Source: Streptomyces sp. H27-H5 (lineage in GTDB: Bacteria > Actinomycetota > Actinomycetes > Streptomycetales > Streptomycetaceae). Taken from it: a DNA stretch of 64,000 nucleotides. Position numbers and translations under genes: made by a program. The stretch's first letter is position 1; each line of letters opens with the position of its first letter. Location: the NCBI RefSeq assembly GCF_026627505.1, contig NZ_JAPNLK010000018.1, forward strand, positions 54,239 to 118,238. Reading direction: 5' to 3'. Below the pieces are notes generated by a model, which worked only from the letters and a program-made list of their open reading frames with translations, did no database searches and was not told where the DNA came from. Shown in pieces: positions 8,411 to 16,654 of this stretch.

Positions 8411-9349
8411 ATGAGCGACACTTCCTCCCCCTTCGGCTTCGAGCTCGTGCGGCGTGGTTACGACCGCGGTCAGGTGGACGACCGCATTACCAAGCTGGTC
8501 TCCGACCGCGACAGCGCACTAGGACGTATCAACTCTCTGGAAAAGCGGATCGAGGAGCTGCACCTCGAAACGCAGAACGCCCAGGCGCAGGTGAGCGACG
8601 CGGAGCCGTCGTACGCCGGCCTCGGTGCCCGGGTCGAGAAGATCCTGCGACTGGCCGAGGAGGAGGCGAAGGACCTTCGCGAGGAGGCCCGTCGCGCGGC
8701 CGAGCAGCACCGCGAGCTGGCCGAGTCGGCCGCCCAGCAGGTGCGCAACGACGCCGAGTCGTTCGCCGCCGACCGGAAGTCGAAGGCGGAGGACGAGGGC
8801 GTCCGCATCGTCGAGAAGGCCAAGGGCGACTCCGCCACCCTGCGCTCCGAGGCCCAGAAGGACGCGGCCTCCAAGCGCGAGGAGGCCGACGCGCTCTTCG
8901 AGGAGACCCGCGCCAAGGCCGCCCAGGCCGCCGCGGACTTCGAGACCAACCTGGCCAAGCGCCGCGAGCAGTCCGAGCGCGACCTGGCCTCGCGTCAGGC
9001 CAAGGCGGAAAAGCGTCTCGCGGAGATCGAACACCGCGCGGAGCAGCTGCGCCTGGAGGCGGAGAAGCTCCGTACCGACGCCGAGCGTCGCGCGCGTCAG
9101 ACCGTGGAGACCGCGCAGCGTCAGGCCGAGGACATCGTCGCCGACGCCAACGCGAAGGCGGACCGGATCCGCAGCGAGTCCGAGCGCGAGCTGGCGGCGC
9201 TCACCAACCGCCGCGACTCGATCAACGCGCAGCTGACCAACGTCCGCGAGATGCTGGCGACGCTGACCGGTGCGGCCGTGGCCGCCGCCGGCTCCCCGAT
9301 CGACGACGAGCCGGTCACGCGTGGAGTTCCGGCTCAGCAGAGCCGCTAG
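8411..9349 (+). CDS. filP: FilP, intermediate filament-like cytoskeletal protein
   Basis: A 312-residue coiled-coil protein that forms a gradient or network behind growing hyphal tips, contributes to cell rigidity and binds DivIVA. The N-terminal head (FGFELVRRGYDRGQVDDRI) resembles the DivIVA N-terminal targeting motif, followed by a rod of EARRAAEQHRELAESAA-type heptad and hendecad repeats and a short Pro/Ala tail. Length is close to the S. coelicolor protein (about 310). The ATG lies in an AT-richer pocket with a GGAA-type site upstream. It follows scy on the same strand, as in other streptomycetes. Confidence 0.92.
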   Translation: MSDTSSPFGFELVRRGYDRGQVDDRITKLVSDRDSALGRINSLEKRIEELHLETQNAQAQVSDAEPSYAGLGARVEKILRLAEEEAKDLREEARRAAEQHRELAESAAQQVRNDAESFAADRKSKAEDEGVRIVEKAKGDSATLRSEAQKDAASKREEADALFEETRAKAAQAAADFETNLAKRREQSERDLASRQAKAEKRLAEIEHRAEQLRLEAEKLRTDAERRARQTVETAQRQAEDIVADANAKADRIRSESERELAALTNRRDSINAQLTNVREMLATLTGAAVAAAGSPIDDEPVTRGVPAQQSR

Positions 9350-9449
9350 TACGGCACCGCGCGTAGGCGTCGTACGCCATTGCGCCGGACAGTTGGTACC
9401 GAGGGCCTTGTGTCACCTGTTTGAGGTGGCGTGGGGCCCTCTGCCGTTC

Positions 9450-9455
9450 TAGCGT
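9450..9455 (+). promoter_or_regulatory. -10 box of a leaderless promoter (first ABC operon)
   Basis: TAGCGT ends six bases before the ATG at 9462, the spacing expected when transcription begins at the start codon. No Shine-Dalgarno sequence is visible between. This explains how the gene starts without a ribosome site. Confidence 0.55.
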
Positions 9456-9461
9456 GGCCGC

Positions 9462-10484
9462 ATGATCGAGCTTGAGGGCCTCACCAAACGCTTCGGTGCG
9501 AAGACGGCAGTGGACAACCTCAGCTTCCAGGTCAGACCCGGGGTGGTGACCGGCTTCCTCGGCCCCAACGGGGCGGGGAAGTCGACGACGATGCGCATGA
9601 TGCTCGACCTCGACAATCCGACCGCCGGGCGGGTACGGATCGACGGGAAGCGCTACCGGGACCTGCCGGAGCCGCTCACGCACCTCGGGGCTCTGCTGGA
9701 CGCGAAGGCCATGCACGGCGGACGCAGCGCGTACAACAACCTTCTCTGCCTGGCCCAGTCGAACCGGATCCCGAGGAGTCGGGTCTCCGAGGTGCTGGAC
9801 CAGGTCGGACTGACGGCCGTGGCGCGGAAGAAGTCGAAAGGATTTTCGCTCGGCATGGGGCAACGGCTTGGAATCGCCGCCGCACTGCTCGGTGATCCGG
9901 AGATCCTGATGTTCGACGAACCCGTCAATGGTCTGGACCCCGAGGGAATTCTCTGGATCAGGAATCTCATGAAAGCGCAGGCCGCCGAGGGGAGGACGAT
10001 CTTCGTTTCCTCTCACCTGATGAGTGAAATGGCGCTGACCGCCGACCATTTGGTGGTCATCGGGCAGGGAAAGCTGCTCGCCGACTTGTCGATGGCCGAT
10101 TTCATTCGGCAGAACTCACGGAGTTACGTGCGGGTGCGCTCGCCCCAGCAGGAGCGGCTGAAGGATCTCCTGCACGAGGAGGGCATCGACGCGATCTCCG
10201 TCCCGGCGACCGGAACGCTGGAGGTCGACGGTGTGGAATCGGAGCGACTCGGCGAGCTGGCGGCCCGGCACGGGGTGGTGTTGCACGAGCTCAGCCCACA
10301 GCGGGCGTCCCTGGAAGAGGCGTTCATGCGCATGACGGCGGACTCGGTCGAGTACCACGCCCACGCGGCGGGAGCACCCGGCACACCGCCCGGTCCCGGG
10401 CCGGCCGACGTGCTCCCCGACCCGCCCGGTTCCGGACCGGCCTGGGGCTCCTCGTATGACGCGGCGCAGCGGAAGGGGAAGTGA
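9462..10484 (+). CDS. ABC transporter ATP-binding protein (first module)
   Basis: A 340-residue ATPase of the DrrA/CcmA-like exporter type. Walker A is GFLGPNGAGKST (about residues 31-42), the signature loop reads SLGMGQRLGIA, Walker B is ILMFDEPVNGLDP, and the switch His follows in FVSSHLMSEM. After the nucleotide-binding domain comes a C-terminal domain and a Gly/Pro-rich tail from about residue 310. The start is probably leaderless. The permease begins immediately downstream. A second, closely similar module follows at 11480, so the locus arose by duplication. The substrate is not predictable; DrrA-like systems often export drugs or lipids. Confidence 0.88.
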   Translation: MIELEGLTKRFGAKTAVDNLSFQVRPGVVTGFLGPNGAGKSTTMRMMLDLDNPTAGRVRIDGKRYRDLPEPLTHLGALLDAKAMHGGRSAYNNLLCLAQSNRIPRSRVSEVLDQVGLTAVARKKSKGFSLGMGQRLGIAAALLGDPEILMFDEPVNGLDPEGILWIRNLMKAQAAEGRTIFVSSHLMSEMALTADHLVVIGQGKLLADLSMADFIRQNSRSYVRVRSPQQERLKDLLHEEGIDAISVPATGTLEVDGVESERLGELAARHGVVLHELSPQRASLEEAFMRMTADSVEYHAHAAGAPGTPPGPGPADVLPDPPGSGPAWGSSYDAAQRKGK

Positions 10485-10486
10485 TC

Positions 10487-11269
10487 ATGGCTGATTTCCC
10501 CGCCGTCCTCGCGTCCGAGTGGACCAAGATCCGCACGGTGGCCTCGACCACCTGGACGCTCGTCGCCGCCCTCGTGGTCACGGTCGGCGTGAGCGCCGGG
10601 CTCTGCGCGTTCATCAACGCCTCGTTCGACGACATGCCTCCGCAGGAGCAGCTCACCTTCGACCCGACGCTGTCGGCCTTCGCCGGGATGGCCCTCGGCC
10701 AGCTCGCCATGATCGTCTTCGGGGTGCTGGTCGTCGGCACCGAGTACAGCTCGGGCATGATCCGCACCTCACTCGCGGCCGTGCCGCGCCGCGGGAGCCT
10801 GCTGCTCGGCAAGCTCATCGTCGCCACCGCCCTGGCGCTGATCGTGGGCCTCGCGACCAGCTTCCTGTCCTTCTTCCTCGGGCAGGCCCTGCTGGGCGGG
10901 CGCAGCGTGGGGATCGGCGAGCCCGGCGTCCTGCGCGCGGTGATCGGTGCCGGGCTCTACATGGCCATGATCGCCCTGTTCTCCATGGGCGTGGCCACGA
11001 TGCTGCGCAGTTCGATGCTCGCCCTGTGCGTGCTGATGCCGTTCTTCCTGATGATCTCCACCATCCTCGGGGCCGTCGAGGCGACCCGGAAGGTGGCCCG
11101 GTACTTCCCGGATCAGGCCGGCTCCCGGATCATGCAGGTCGTCCCGCCGGGTGCGGCGGGCGGGGACGCGCCGCCCTACGGGCCCTGGGGCGGCTTCGGG
11201 ATCATGGCCCTGTGGACGCTGGCCGCCGTGCTCGCCGGGTTCCTTGTCCTCAGGAAGCGCGACGCGTGA
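10487..11269 (+). CDS. ABC transporter permease (first module)
   Basis: A 260-residue integral membrane protein of the ABC-2 type with about six hydrophobic segments, starting MADFPAVLASEWTKIRTVASTTW; the SEWTK motif before the first helix is characteristic of this family. The ATG at 10487 has AAGGGGA upstream at good spacing, whereas an earlier GTG at 10481 overlaps the ATPase stop and sits directly on that site. It is the membrane half of the exporter encoded by the preceding gene. A hairpin follows at 11314. Confidence 0.87.
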   Translation: MADFPAVLASEWTKIRTVASTTWTLVAALVVTVGVSAGLCAFINASFDDMPPQEQLTFDPTLSAFAGMALGQLAMIVFGVLVVGTEYSSGMIRTSLAAVPRRGSLLLGKLIVATALALIVGLATSFLSFFLGQALLGGRSVGIGEPGVLRAVIGAGLYMAMIALFSMGVATMLRSSMLALCVLMPFFLMISTILGAVEATRKVARYFPDQAGSRIMQVVPPGAAGGDAPPYGPWGGFGIMALWTLAAVLAGFLVLRKRDA

Positions 11270-11313
11270 CGGAGGGGCCGGGCCCGGCCACCCCCGTGTG
11301 ACGGACGAGTGCG

Positions 11314-11345
11314 GGCGGATGTCCGTCCCGAGAAGGACGTCCGCC
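11314..11345 (+). terminator. Terminator of the first ABC module
   Basis: GGCGGATGTCC pairs with GGACGTCCGCC (one wobble pair) around a ten-base loop, 44 bases after the permease stop. It separates the two ABC operons. Confidence 0.6.
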
Positions 11346-11479
11346 GTACTACGGGGGATCTTCGGGTTGGTCTCAGGGGTACCTCAGGGATGACGGCCGA
11401 GACGGAACCGTAGGAGACTGGATATCCTCTTAACCCTTACACGGGCGAGAGTCGTACCGGCCTGCTAAGGGGCAGAACC

Positions 11480-12592
11480 ATGATCGAGGCAGTCGGCCTT
11501 ACCAAGCGCTTCGGCGCGAAGACCGCCGTCGACCAGCTGTCCTTCCAGGTCAGGCCAGGTCACGTCACCGGATTCCTGGGGCCCAACGGCTCCGGCAAGT
11601 CCACCACCATGCGCATGATCGTCGGGCTGGACAGGCCTACTTCCGGCCATGTCACCATCAGCGGGATGTCGTTCCGCGACCTGCCCAACGCGCAACGTCA
11701 CGTCGGCGCGCTCCTCGACGCGAAGGCCATGCACGGCGGCCGTCGCGCCCGTACCCACCTCCTGGCCGTCGCCCAGCTCTCCGGCATCCCGGAGAAGCGG
11801 GTGGACGAAGTCCTGGCCGTGGTGGGCCTCCAGGACGCGGCCCGACAGCGCACCAAGGGCTTCTCCCTCGGCATGGGCCAGCGGCTCGGCATCGCCACCG
11901 CCCTGCTCGGCGATCCCCGGGTACTGCTCTTCGACGAGCCCGTCAACGGTCTGGACCCCGAGGGCATCCTGTGGGTGCGCACGCTCATGCGCCGGCTCGC
12001 CGCCGAGGGCCGTACGGTCCTGGTCTCCTCGCACCTGATGAGCGAGATGGCGCTGACCGCCGACCACCTGATCGTGATCGGCCGGGGGCGGCTGTTGGCC
12101 GACATGGGCACCCAGGAATTCATCACGCACAACTCGGCCGGATTCGCTCGGGTGCGCGCGGCCGAGACCGATCGGGTTGGCCGGGACACGCTCGGTGAAG
12201 CCTTCCGCAAGGCCGGTGGTCGGGTGCTCCAGGAGTCCGACGGCGCCCTCCGGGTGACCGGGCTGGACCTGCCGCAGCTGTCCGACCTCGCGCACGAGGC
12301 GGGCGTACGGCTGTGGGAGCTGTCACCGCACCGGGCCTCGCTGGAGGAGGCGTACATGCGGATGACCCAGTCCTCCGTCCAGTACACCTCCACCGACGAC
12401 CCCCGGGCCGAGCTGTGGGAACCGGAGCCGCTGAGCGTGCCGGAGTGGGAGGCGGACGCGGCCCCCGAGGTGCCGCAGAAGGGGTTCTACGCGCCCCCGC
12501 CGCCCGGCGCGGACGCGCGGCCCTTCCTGATGCCCGGCAACCCCGGCGAGCTCGCCGGCGCCACCCAGAGCAACCCCGAGGACACCCGATGA
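11480..12592 (+). CDS. ABC transporter ATP-binding protein (second module)
   Basis: A 370-residue ATPase closely similar to the first one: Walker A GFLGPNGSGKST, signature SLGMGQRLGIA, Walker B VLLFDEPVNGLDP and the switch His in VSSHLMSEM. It has a longer acidic and proline-rich C-terminal tail of about 60 residues. Unlike its paralogue it has a clear ribosome site (AAGGGG, nine bases before the ATG) and its own upstream region. Its stop overlaps the permease start as ATGA, indicating translational coupling. Substrate unknown. Confidence 0.88.
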   Translation: MIEAVGLTKRFGAKTAVDQLSFQVRPGHVTGFLGPNGSGKSTTMRMIVGLDRPTSGHVTISGMSFRDLPNAQRHVGALLDAKAMHGGRRARTHLLAVAQLSGIPEKRVDEVLAVVGLQDAARQRTKGFSLGMGQRLGIATALLGDPRVLLFDEPVNGLDPEGILWVRTLMRRLAAEGRTVLVSSHLMSEMALTADHLIVIGRGRLLADMGTQEFITHNSAGFARVRAAETDRVGRDTLGEAFRKAGGRVLQESDGALRVTGLDLPQLSDLAHEAGVRLWELSPHRASLEEAYMRMTQSSVQYTSTDDPRAELWEPEPLSVPEWEADAAPEVPQKGFYAPPPPGADARPFLMPGNPGELAGATQSNPEDTR

Positions 12593-13416
12593 CCGGCCCG
12601 ACCGCGACCGCCCCCACCGTGCCCGGTGCGCCGCACGACGACACCCGGCCGCACGTCGGGCACGCGGTGGCCTCGGAGTGGACCAAGCTGACCTCGGTGC
12701 GCTCGACGATCTGGACCCTCGGGTCGCTGGTCGTGATCGTCGTCGGCATCGGGTTGCTCTTCGTGTCCCAGACCGCGGACCAGGACTACGTCGCGATGCC
12801 GTTCACCACCCCGGCGCTGTTCGGCCTGCTGGTCGGCCAGCTCGCGGTGATCGTGCTGGGCGTCCTGACCATCACCTCCGAGCACGGCACCGGCCTGGTC
12901 CGCACCACCTTCACCGCCGCCCCCGACCGGCACCGGGTGCTCACCGCGAAGTACCTCGTCTTCAGCGCCACGGCCCTGGCGGCGACGGTCGGCTCGGTCT
13001 TCGTGGTGGCCGCCGCCGCGATGGCCGTGCACAACGGACCCGCCGCCGGACCGCACACCTTCGGGGAGTGGAGCGGCGCGCTCGTCGGCTGCCTCTACGT
13101 CACGCTGCTCGGGGTGCTCGCCCTCGCGATCGGGGCGCTGGTCCGGCACTCCGCCGGGGCGATCACCCTGATGCTCGGCCTGGTCACGCTGCCGCCGGTG
13201 ATCGGCGGGATGCTCAGCTACTGGGAGGCCTCGGCCCGGATCGGGGAGATCGTCCTCCAGTACAACGTGCCGGTGGCGATGATGCAGTTGTTCGGCATGC
13301 CGACGGGCAACGACACGAGGGTGCCCGGCGACCTGCCCCAGATGCTGCTGCTCCTGCTGGTGACCGGCGCCGCGGTGACGGCCTCGTACGTGATCGTCGA
13401 CCGCCGGGACGTCTGA
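12589..13416 (+). CDS. ABC transporter permease (second module)
   Basis: A 275-residue ABC-2 type permease with a soluble N-terminal extension of about 24 residues (MTGPTATAPTVPG), the SEWTKLTSVRST motif and about six transmembrane segments. It is translationally coupled to the ATPase through an ATGA overlap. It is paralogous to the permease at 10487. It converges on the zinc-ribbon gene with only 19 bases between the stops. Confidence 0.87.
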   Translation: MTGPTATAPTVPGAPHDDTRPHVGHAVASEWTKLTSVRSTIWTLGSLVVIVVGIGLLFVSQTADQDYVAMPFTTPALFGLLVGQLAVIVLGVLTITSEHGTGLVRTTFTAAPDRHRVLTAKYLVFSATALAATVGSVFVVAAAAMAVHNGPAAGPHTFGEWSGALVGCLYVTLLGVLALAIGALVRHSAGAITLMLGLVTLPPVIGGMLSYWEASARIGEIVLQYNVPVAMMQLFGMPTGNDTRVPGDLPQMLLLLLVTGAAVTASYVIVDRRDV

Positions 13417-13435
13417 CGCGTCCGACCGGCCCGCC

Positions 13436-13783
13436 TCAGTGCCGGGGCGCGTTCCGGGACCGCTGCACCCGCGAGGTGCGGCGGTCCTTCGCGTTCCAGC
13501 AGGCTTTGTGCCAGTGCCGCCGGTCGTCCACGCCGCCGTACTCGGGCCAGGCCACCAGGTGCGGGGTGCCGGAGGGGATCTCCTGGTCGCAGCCGGGGCA
13601 GCGGTAGCGCTTGCCGGCCGCGCTCGCGCCGGCGACGTGCCGGACCTTCCACTCCTCGCCCTGGTACTCCTCGGTCTGCTCCAGACCGAACCGGTCCAGG
13701 CCCCCCGAGCCCGACCCGGAGCCCCGGTCCGAGCGGTCGGACGGATTCCCCCCACCCCTGGGGCGGTTGTGGCGCGGCGACAC
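13436..13783 (-). CDS. Small zinc-ribbon-like protein
   Basis: A 115-residue protein with a basic, Gly/Ser-rich N-terminal third, then KRYRCPGCDQEIPSGTPH and RRHWHKACW. The CPGC pair and the later His/Cys residues look like a small zinc-binding fold. Related streptomycete proteins are often labelled ATP/GTP-binding, but I see no P-loop here, so that label is not supported. The GTG at 13783 has GAGG six bases upstream; a longer frame continues upstream but without family character. Function unknown. Confidence 0.75.
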   Translation of the reverse strand: MSPRHNRPRGGGNPSDRSDRGSGSGSGGLDRFGLEQTEEYQGEEWKVRHVAGASAAGKRYRCPGCDQEIPSGTPHLVAWPEYGGVDDRRHWHKACWNAKDRRTSRVQRSRNAPRH

Positions 13784-14044
13784 GTATACCTCACGGATGG
13801 GCGGACGGCAGTGACTTTCTCCCAGACTACGCGCAGCGAGCTCGGGTACCCGCAGGGTGTCCGAAGGAGGGTGACCGAACGGCCCGTGGCGCGTGGGGCG
13901 GCATGACAATCCCAATAACTTTCCTGTCAGGCCGTGCCTTTGGCACTTGTCAGACGTTGTTGCCATCAGACGTTGATGCCATGAAACGGCACCGAGCCGG
14001 TCCACCTGGGGGAGGCCGCGCCGGCCGCGAGGAGGCTAAGGGCG

Positions 14045-15064
14045 ATGCGCGTAGGAGCGTTTGTACTGGCGGCCCAGTTCCCGGGCCAGGGGCAGGGGGA
14101 GGCACTGCACCGGGCGGTGCGGACCGCCGAGGTGGCCGAGGAGGCCGGGCTGGACTCGGTCTGGTTGGCCGAGCACCACTTCGTGCCGTACGGGGTCTGC
14201 CCGTCGGCGGTGACCCTCGCGGCCCTGCTGCTCGGGCGGACCCGGCGGCTGCGGGTGGGCACGGCCGTGAGCGTGCTGCCGAGCACGCACCCGGTGGCCC
14301 TCGGGGAGCAGGCGGCGCTGCTCCACGTCACCTCGGGAGGCCGGTTCACCCTCGGGGTGGGCCGCGGTGGCCCCTGGGTGGACCTGGAGGTGTTCGGGGG
14401 CGGTCTGGACGCGTACGAGAAGGGTTTCCCGGACGATCTGGACCTGTTGCGGCGGTGGCTGTCCGAGCCGCGCGTGGGGGCGGCCGGCGAGCGGTACGCC
14501 TTCCGCGAGGTGGCCGTCGTACCGCGTCCGTCGGAGGCGCTGGACGGCGACGGGAAGGGGCCTGAAGTGATCGTCGCGTGCACCTCCCCCACGTCGGTGC
14601 GGCTGGCCGCGGAGCGGGGTCTGCCGATGTTGCTGGGCATGCACTGCGGGGACGAGGACAAGGCGGAGATGGTCGCGCTGTGGCGGCGCACCGCGCGGGC
14701 CGCCGGTCACGACCCCGAGGCGGGGCACGTGTCGGCGGGGGTGTGCCAGCTGGCGGACCGGACGGCGGACGCCCGGGAGACGCTGGTGAAGGCGATGCCG
14801 GGCTGGTTCCGGCAGGGGCTGGACGCGCACGTGACGGTGGACGGCAGGCAGCGCGCGATGCGCGATCCGGTCGCCTACACGGAACTGCTGTGCGACCTGC
14901 ATCCGGTCGGTACGCCGGAACTGGCGGCGGACCGGCTGGCGGCGACCGCGGAACGCACGGGCATCACCCGGTTCGCCCTGCTCACGGAGGGCTCCGGCGA
15001 TCTCGCCGCGACGGAGGAGAACGTACGGCGCCTGGGCGCCGAGGTCCTGCCCCGCCTCGGCTGA
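14045..15064 (+). CDS. LLM-class flavin-dependent oxidoreductase
   Basis: A 339-residue bacterial luciferase-like TIM-barrel protein (FMN or F420 dependent). It starts MRVGAFVLAAQFPGQG and contains SVWLAEHHFVPYG, GTAVSVLPSTHPVALGEQ and FTLGVGRGGPWVDLEVFG, typical of this family. The ATG has GGAGG nine bases upstream. It is transcribed alone, divergent from the zinc-ribbon gene and convergent with the gene at 15234. Substrate cannot be inferred from the sequence. Confidence 0.85.
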   Translation: MRVGAFVLAAQFPGQGQGEALHRAVRTAEVAEEAGLDSVWLAEHHFVPYGVCPSAVTLAALLLGRTRRLRVGTAVSVLPSTHPVALGEQAALLHVTSGGRFTLGVGRGGPWVDLEVFGGGLDAYEKGFPDDLDLLRRWLSEPRVGAAGERYAFREVAVVPRPSEALDGDGKGPEVIVACTSPTSVRLAAERGLPMLLGMHCGDEDKAEMVALWRRTARAAGHDPEAGHVSAGVCQLADRTADARETLVKAMPGWFRQGLDAHVTVDGRQRAMRDPVAYTELLCDLHPVGTPELAADRLAATAERTGITRFALLTEGSGDLAATEENVRRLGAEVLPRLG

Positions 15065-15128
15065 GATCCGGCTCCCGTGAGATCGACCCCCGGGCCGACG
15101 GTGGCCGGGGAGTCGGGGCCCCGGGGCT

Positions 15129-15170
15129 GCCGCTCCGGTGTCAGTCGCACCTCTCGCGACTCGGAGCGGC
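15129..15170. terminator. Bidirectional terminator hairpin
   Basis: A two-part stem (GCCGCTCCG with CGGAGCGGC, then AGTCGC with GCGACT) lies in the 169-base gap between two convergent genes. It can serve the oxidoreductase on the plus strand and the conserved gene on the minus strand. Confidence 0.65.
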
Positions 15171-15204
15171 AGCGGAGTACCGGTGGCGACAGGACCTGGC
15201 GCCG

Positions 15205-15237
15205 CGGCCCCGGCAAGATCCGAAAGAGACGGCCTAG
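15205..15237 (-). repeat. 33-base repeat, copy 1, at a stop codon
   Basis: This segment matches 16622-16654 at 31 of 33 positions in the same orientation. It ends with GACGGCCTAG on the plus strand; CTA is the TAG stop of the minus-strand gene starting at 15626. The CTAG at its edge resembles a target used by some IS5-type elements, so this may be a relic insertion-sequence end. That is inference. Confidence 0.75.
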
Positions 15238-15626
15238 CAGTCCCGCAGTTCCGGCGACTGGTTGAGCAACTGGCCCCGGATCGAGGTGAAACGGGCGTGC
15301 CTGTCATCCGACGAGGTGTCCAGCGGGAACACGGCGACACGGTGGCAGTTCTGGAATGCCAGACGCACTCCGAAGTGCCGCTGGAGCGCACCACGTATCG
15401 CGTCACTCGCGAGGGCGCGCAGCAGCTGACCACGCGCCTGCTCGTCCGGCGGCGGCGTCTGGTTGTCGGCGAACTCTCCGCCCTCAACCTCCAGCTGAGC
15501 CACCAGCGAGCTGATCATCTCCCATGCGTAAGGCAGGGAGGTCCGGACGCAGTCGACGAAGGCGGCTTCGTCGACCTCGCCTCGCTCGGCCTGTTCGAGT
15601 AGGGCCGGTGAGACGTCGAGCGACAT
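15234..15626 (-). CDS. Conserved streptomycete protein of unknown function
   Basis: A 130-residue soluble protein, MSLDVSPALLEQAERG at the start, then DEAAFVDCVRTSLPYAWEMISSL, GEFADNQTPPPDEQAR and ALQRHFGVRLAFQNCHRVAVF. I recognise it as conserved at this position next to nucS in streptomycetes but know no assigned function. It looks mainly alpha-helical with no signal peptide or membrane segment. The ATG is preceded by GAGAGGAG. Its stop codon coincides with the edge of a repeat also found at the stop of the gene at 16651. Confidence 0.8.
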   Translation of the reverse strand: MSLDVSPALLEQAERGEVDEAAFVDCVRTSLPYAWEMISSLVAQLEVEGGEFADNQTPPPDEQARGQLLRALASDAIRGALQRHFGVRLAFQNCHRVAVFPLDTSSDDRHARFTSIRGQLLNQSPELRDC

Positions 15627-15832
15627 GGGTTCTCCTCTCGTGACCCCGGCGTTTGGGTTGCCGGAGTCTTACGGGCAGGGAAGGAGAGTCGCGACGCAGT
15701 GTGCACGCTCGACGACCTCCCGCTATCCACGGTAGGCGCCCACCGGGCACGGCACCAGGAGAATGCGCATACAACGCGCCATCCGCGAACGGGGCTTTCA
15801 CGGGCGAATCGCGCGGAGGCCCATCGGTCGAG

Positions 15833-15838
15833 TAGCGT
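15833..15838 (+). promoter_or_regulatory. -10 box of nucS, probably leaderless
   Basis: TAGCGT ends eight bases before the nucS ATG and no ribosome-binding site is visible between, so the transcript probably begins at or within two bases of the start codon. Confidence 0.5.
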
Positions 15839-15846
15839 TGCCGACC

Positions 15847-16518
15847 ATGCGTCTCGTCATTGCCCGCTGCTCCGTCGACTACGCGGGCCGGCTCACCGCC
15901 CATCTGCCCTCGGCACCCCGTCTGATCCTCGTGAAGGCCGACGGCAGTGTCTCGATCCACGCGGACGACCGGGCGTACAAACCGCTCAACTGGATGTCGC
16001 CCCCGTGCACCCTCAAGGAGGGGAGCGGGGACGAGGCCGGTCTCTGGACCGTCATCAACAAGGCGGGCGAGAAGCTCATCATCACGATGGAAGAAGTCCT
16101 GCACGACTCCTCCCACGAGCTGGGCGTCGACCCGGGCCTGATCAAGGACGGCGTGGAAGCGCACCTCCAGGAGCTGCTGGCCGACCGCATCGACACCCTC
16201 GGCGAGGGCTACAGCCTGATCCGGCGCGAGTACATGACCGCGATCGGTCCGGTGGACATCCTGTGCCGCGACGCCGACGGCGCGACGGTGGCGGTGGAGA
16301 TCAAGCGGCGCGGCGAGATCGACGGTGTCGAGCAGCTGACCCGCTACCTGGAGCTGCTGAACCGGGACCCGCACCTCGCCCCCGTCCGGGGCGTGTTCGC
16401 GGCCCAGGAGATCAAGCCCCAGGCCCGCGTCCTGGCGACGGACCGCGGCATGGACTGCGTGATCCTCGACTACAACGCCATGCGCGGCATCGAGGACGAC
16501 AAGCTCCGCCTGTTCTAG
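15847..16518 (+). CDS. nucS: NucS/EndoMS mismatch-specific endonuclease
   Basis: A 223-residue endonuclease that cuts both strands at mismatches in a PCNA- or sliding-clamp-linked pathway; it replaces MutS/MutL in actinobacteria. The N-terminal half ([23 protein letters not shown]) is the dimerisation and DNA-binding domain. The C-terminal half is RecB-like, with the catalytic Asp in GPVDILC near residue 137 and the Glu and Lys in VAVEIKRRG near 151-153, all intact. The ATG at 15847 gives the standard N-terminus; upstream in-frame sequence would cross the promoter. Terminator hairpin follows. Confidence 0.93.
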   Translation: MRLVIARCSVDYAGRLTAHLPSAPRLILVKADGSVSIHADDRAYKPLNWMSPPCTLKEGSGDEAGLWTVINKAGEKLIITMEEVLHDSSHELGVDPGLIKDGVEAHLQELLADRIDTLGEGYSLIRREYMTAIGPVDILCRDADGATVAVEIKRRGEIDGVEQLTRYLELLNRDPHLAPVRGVFAAQEIKPQARVLATDRGMDCVILDYNAMRGIEDDKLRLF

Positions 16519-16579
16519 GTCCTCTCGTCGCGGGCGGGGGGTCACGAGCGTGACCCGGGCCGCGGCGTCCCCCCCTCTC

Positions 16580-16611
16580 ACGGCCCCGTCGGCGATCGCC
16601 GGCGGGGCCGT
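16580..16611. terminator. Terminator after nucS
   Basis: ACGGCCCCG pairs perfectly with CGGGGCCGT around a loop that contains GGCGATCGCC. It lies between two convergent genes and may act in both directions. Confidence 0.75.
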
Positions 16612-16621
16612 TGCCGTTCTC

Positions 16622-16654
16622 CGGCCCCGGCGAGATCCGGAAGAGACGGCCTAG
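16622..16654 (-). repeat. 33-base repeat, copy 2, at a stop codon
   Basis: Second copy of the repeat at 15205-15237 (31 of 33 identical). Again the CTAG at its edge contains the TAG stop codon of a minus-strand gene, here the P-loop membrane protein. Two copies in the same relation to two unrelated genes 1.4 kb apart are unlikely by chance. Confidence 0.75.

Noticed and set aside
3681..9349. Repeated short DNA units in scy and filP resembling a repeat array
   Set aside because: The units are in frame, vary continuously and follow the protein periodicity; there are no constant repeats with unique spacers, so this is not a CRISPR array.
12313..12588. Upstream extension of the second ABC permease frame
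   Set aside because: It overlaps the ATPase coding sequence; the ATGA-coupled start at 12589 gives the family N-terminus.
13436..13783. ATP/GTP-binding label for the small zinc-ribbon protein
   Set aside because: No P-loop or nucleotide-binding motif is present; only the CPGC and HWHKACW residues support a metal-binding role.
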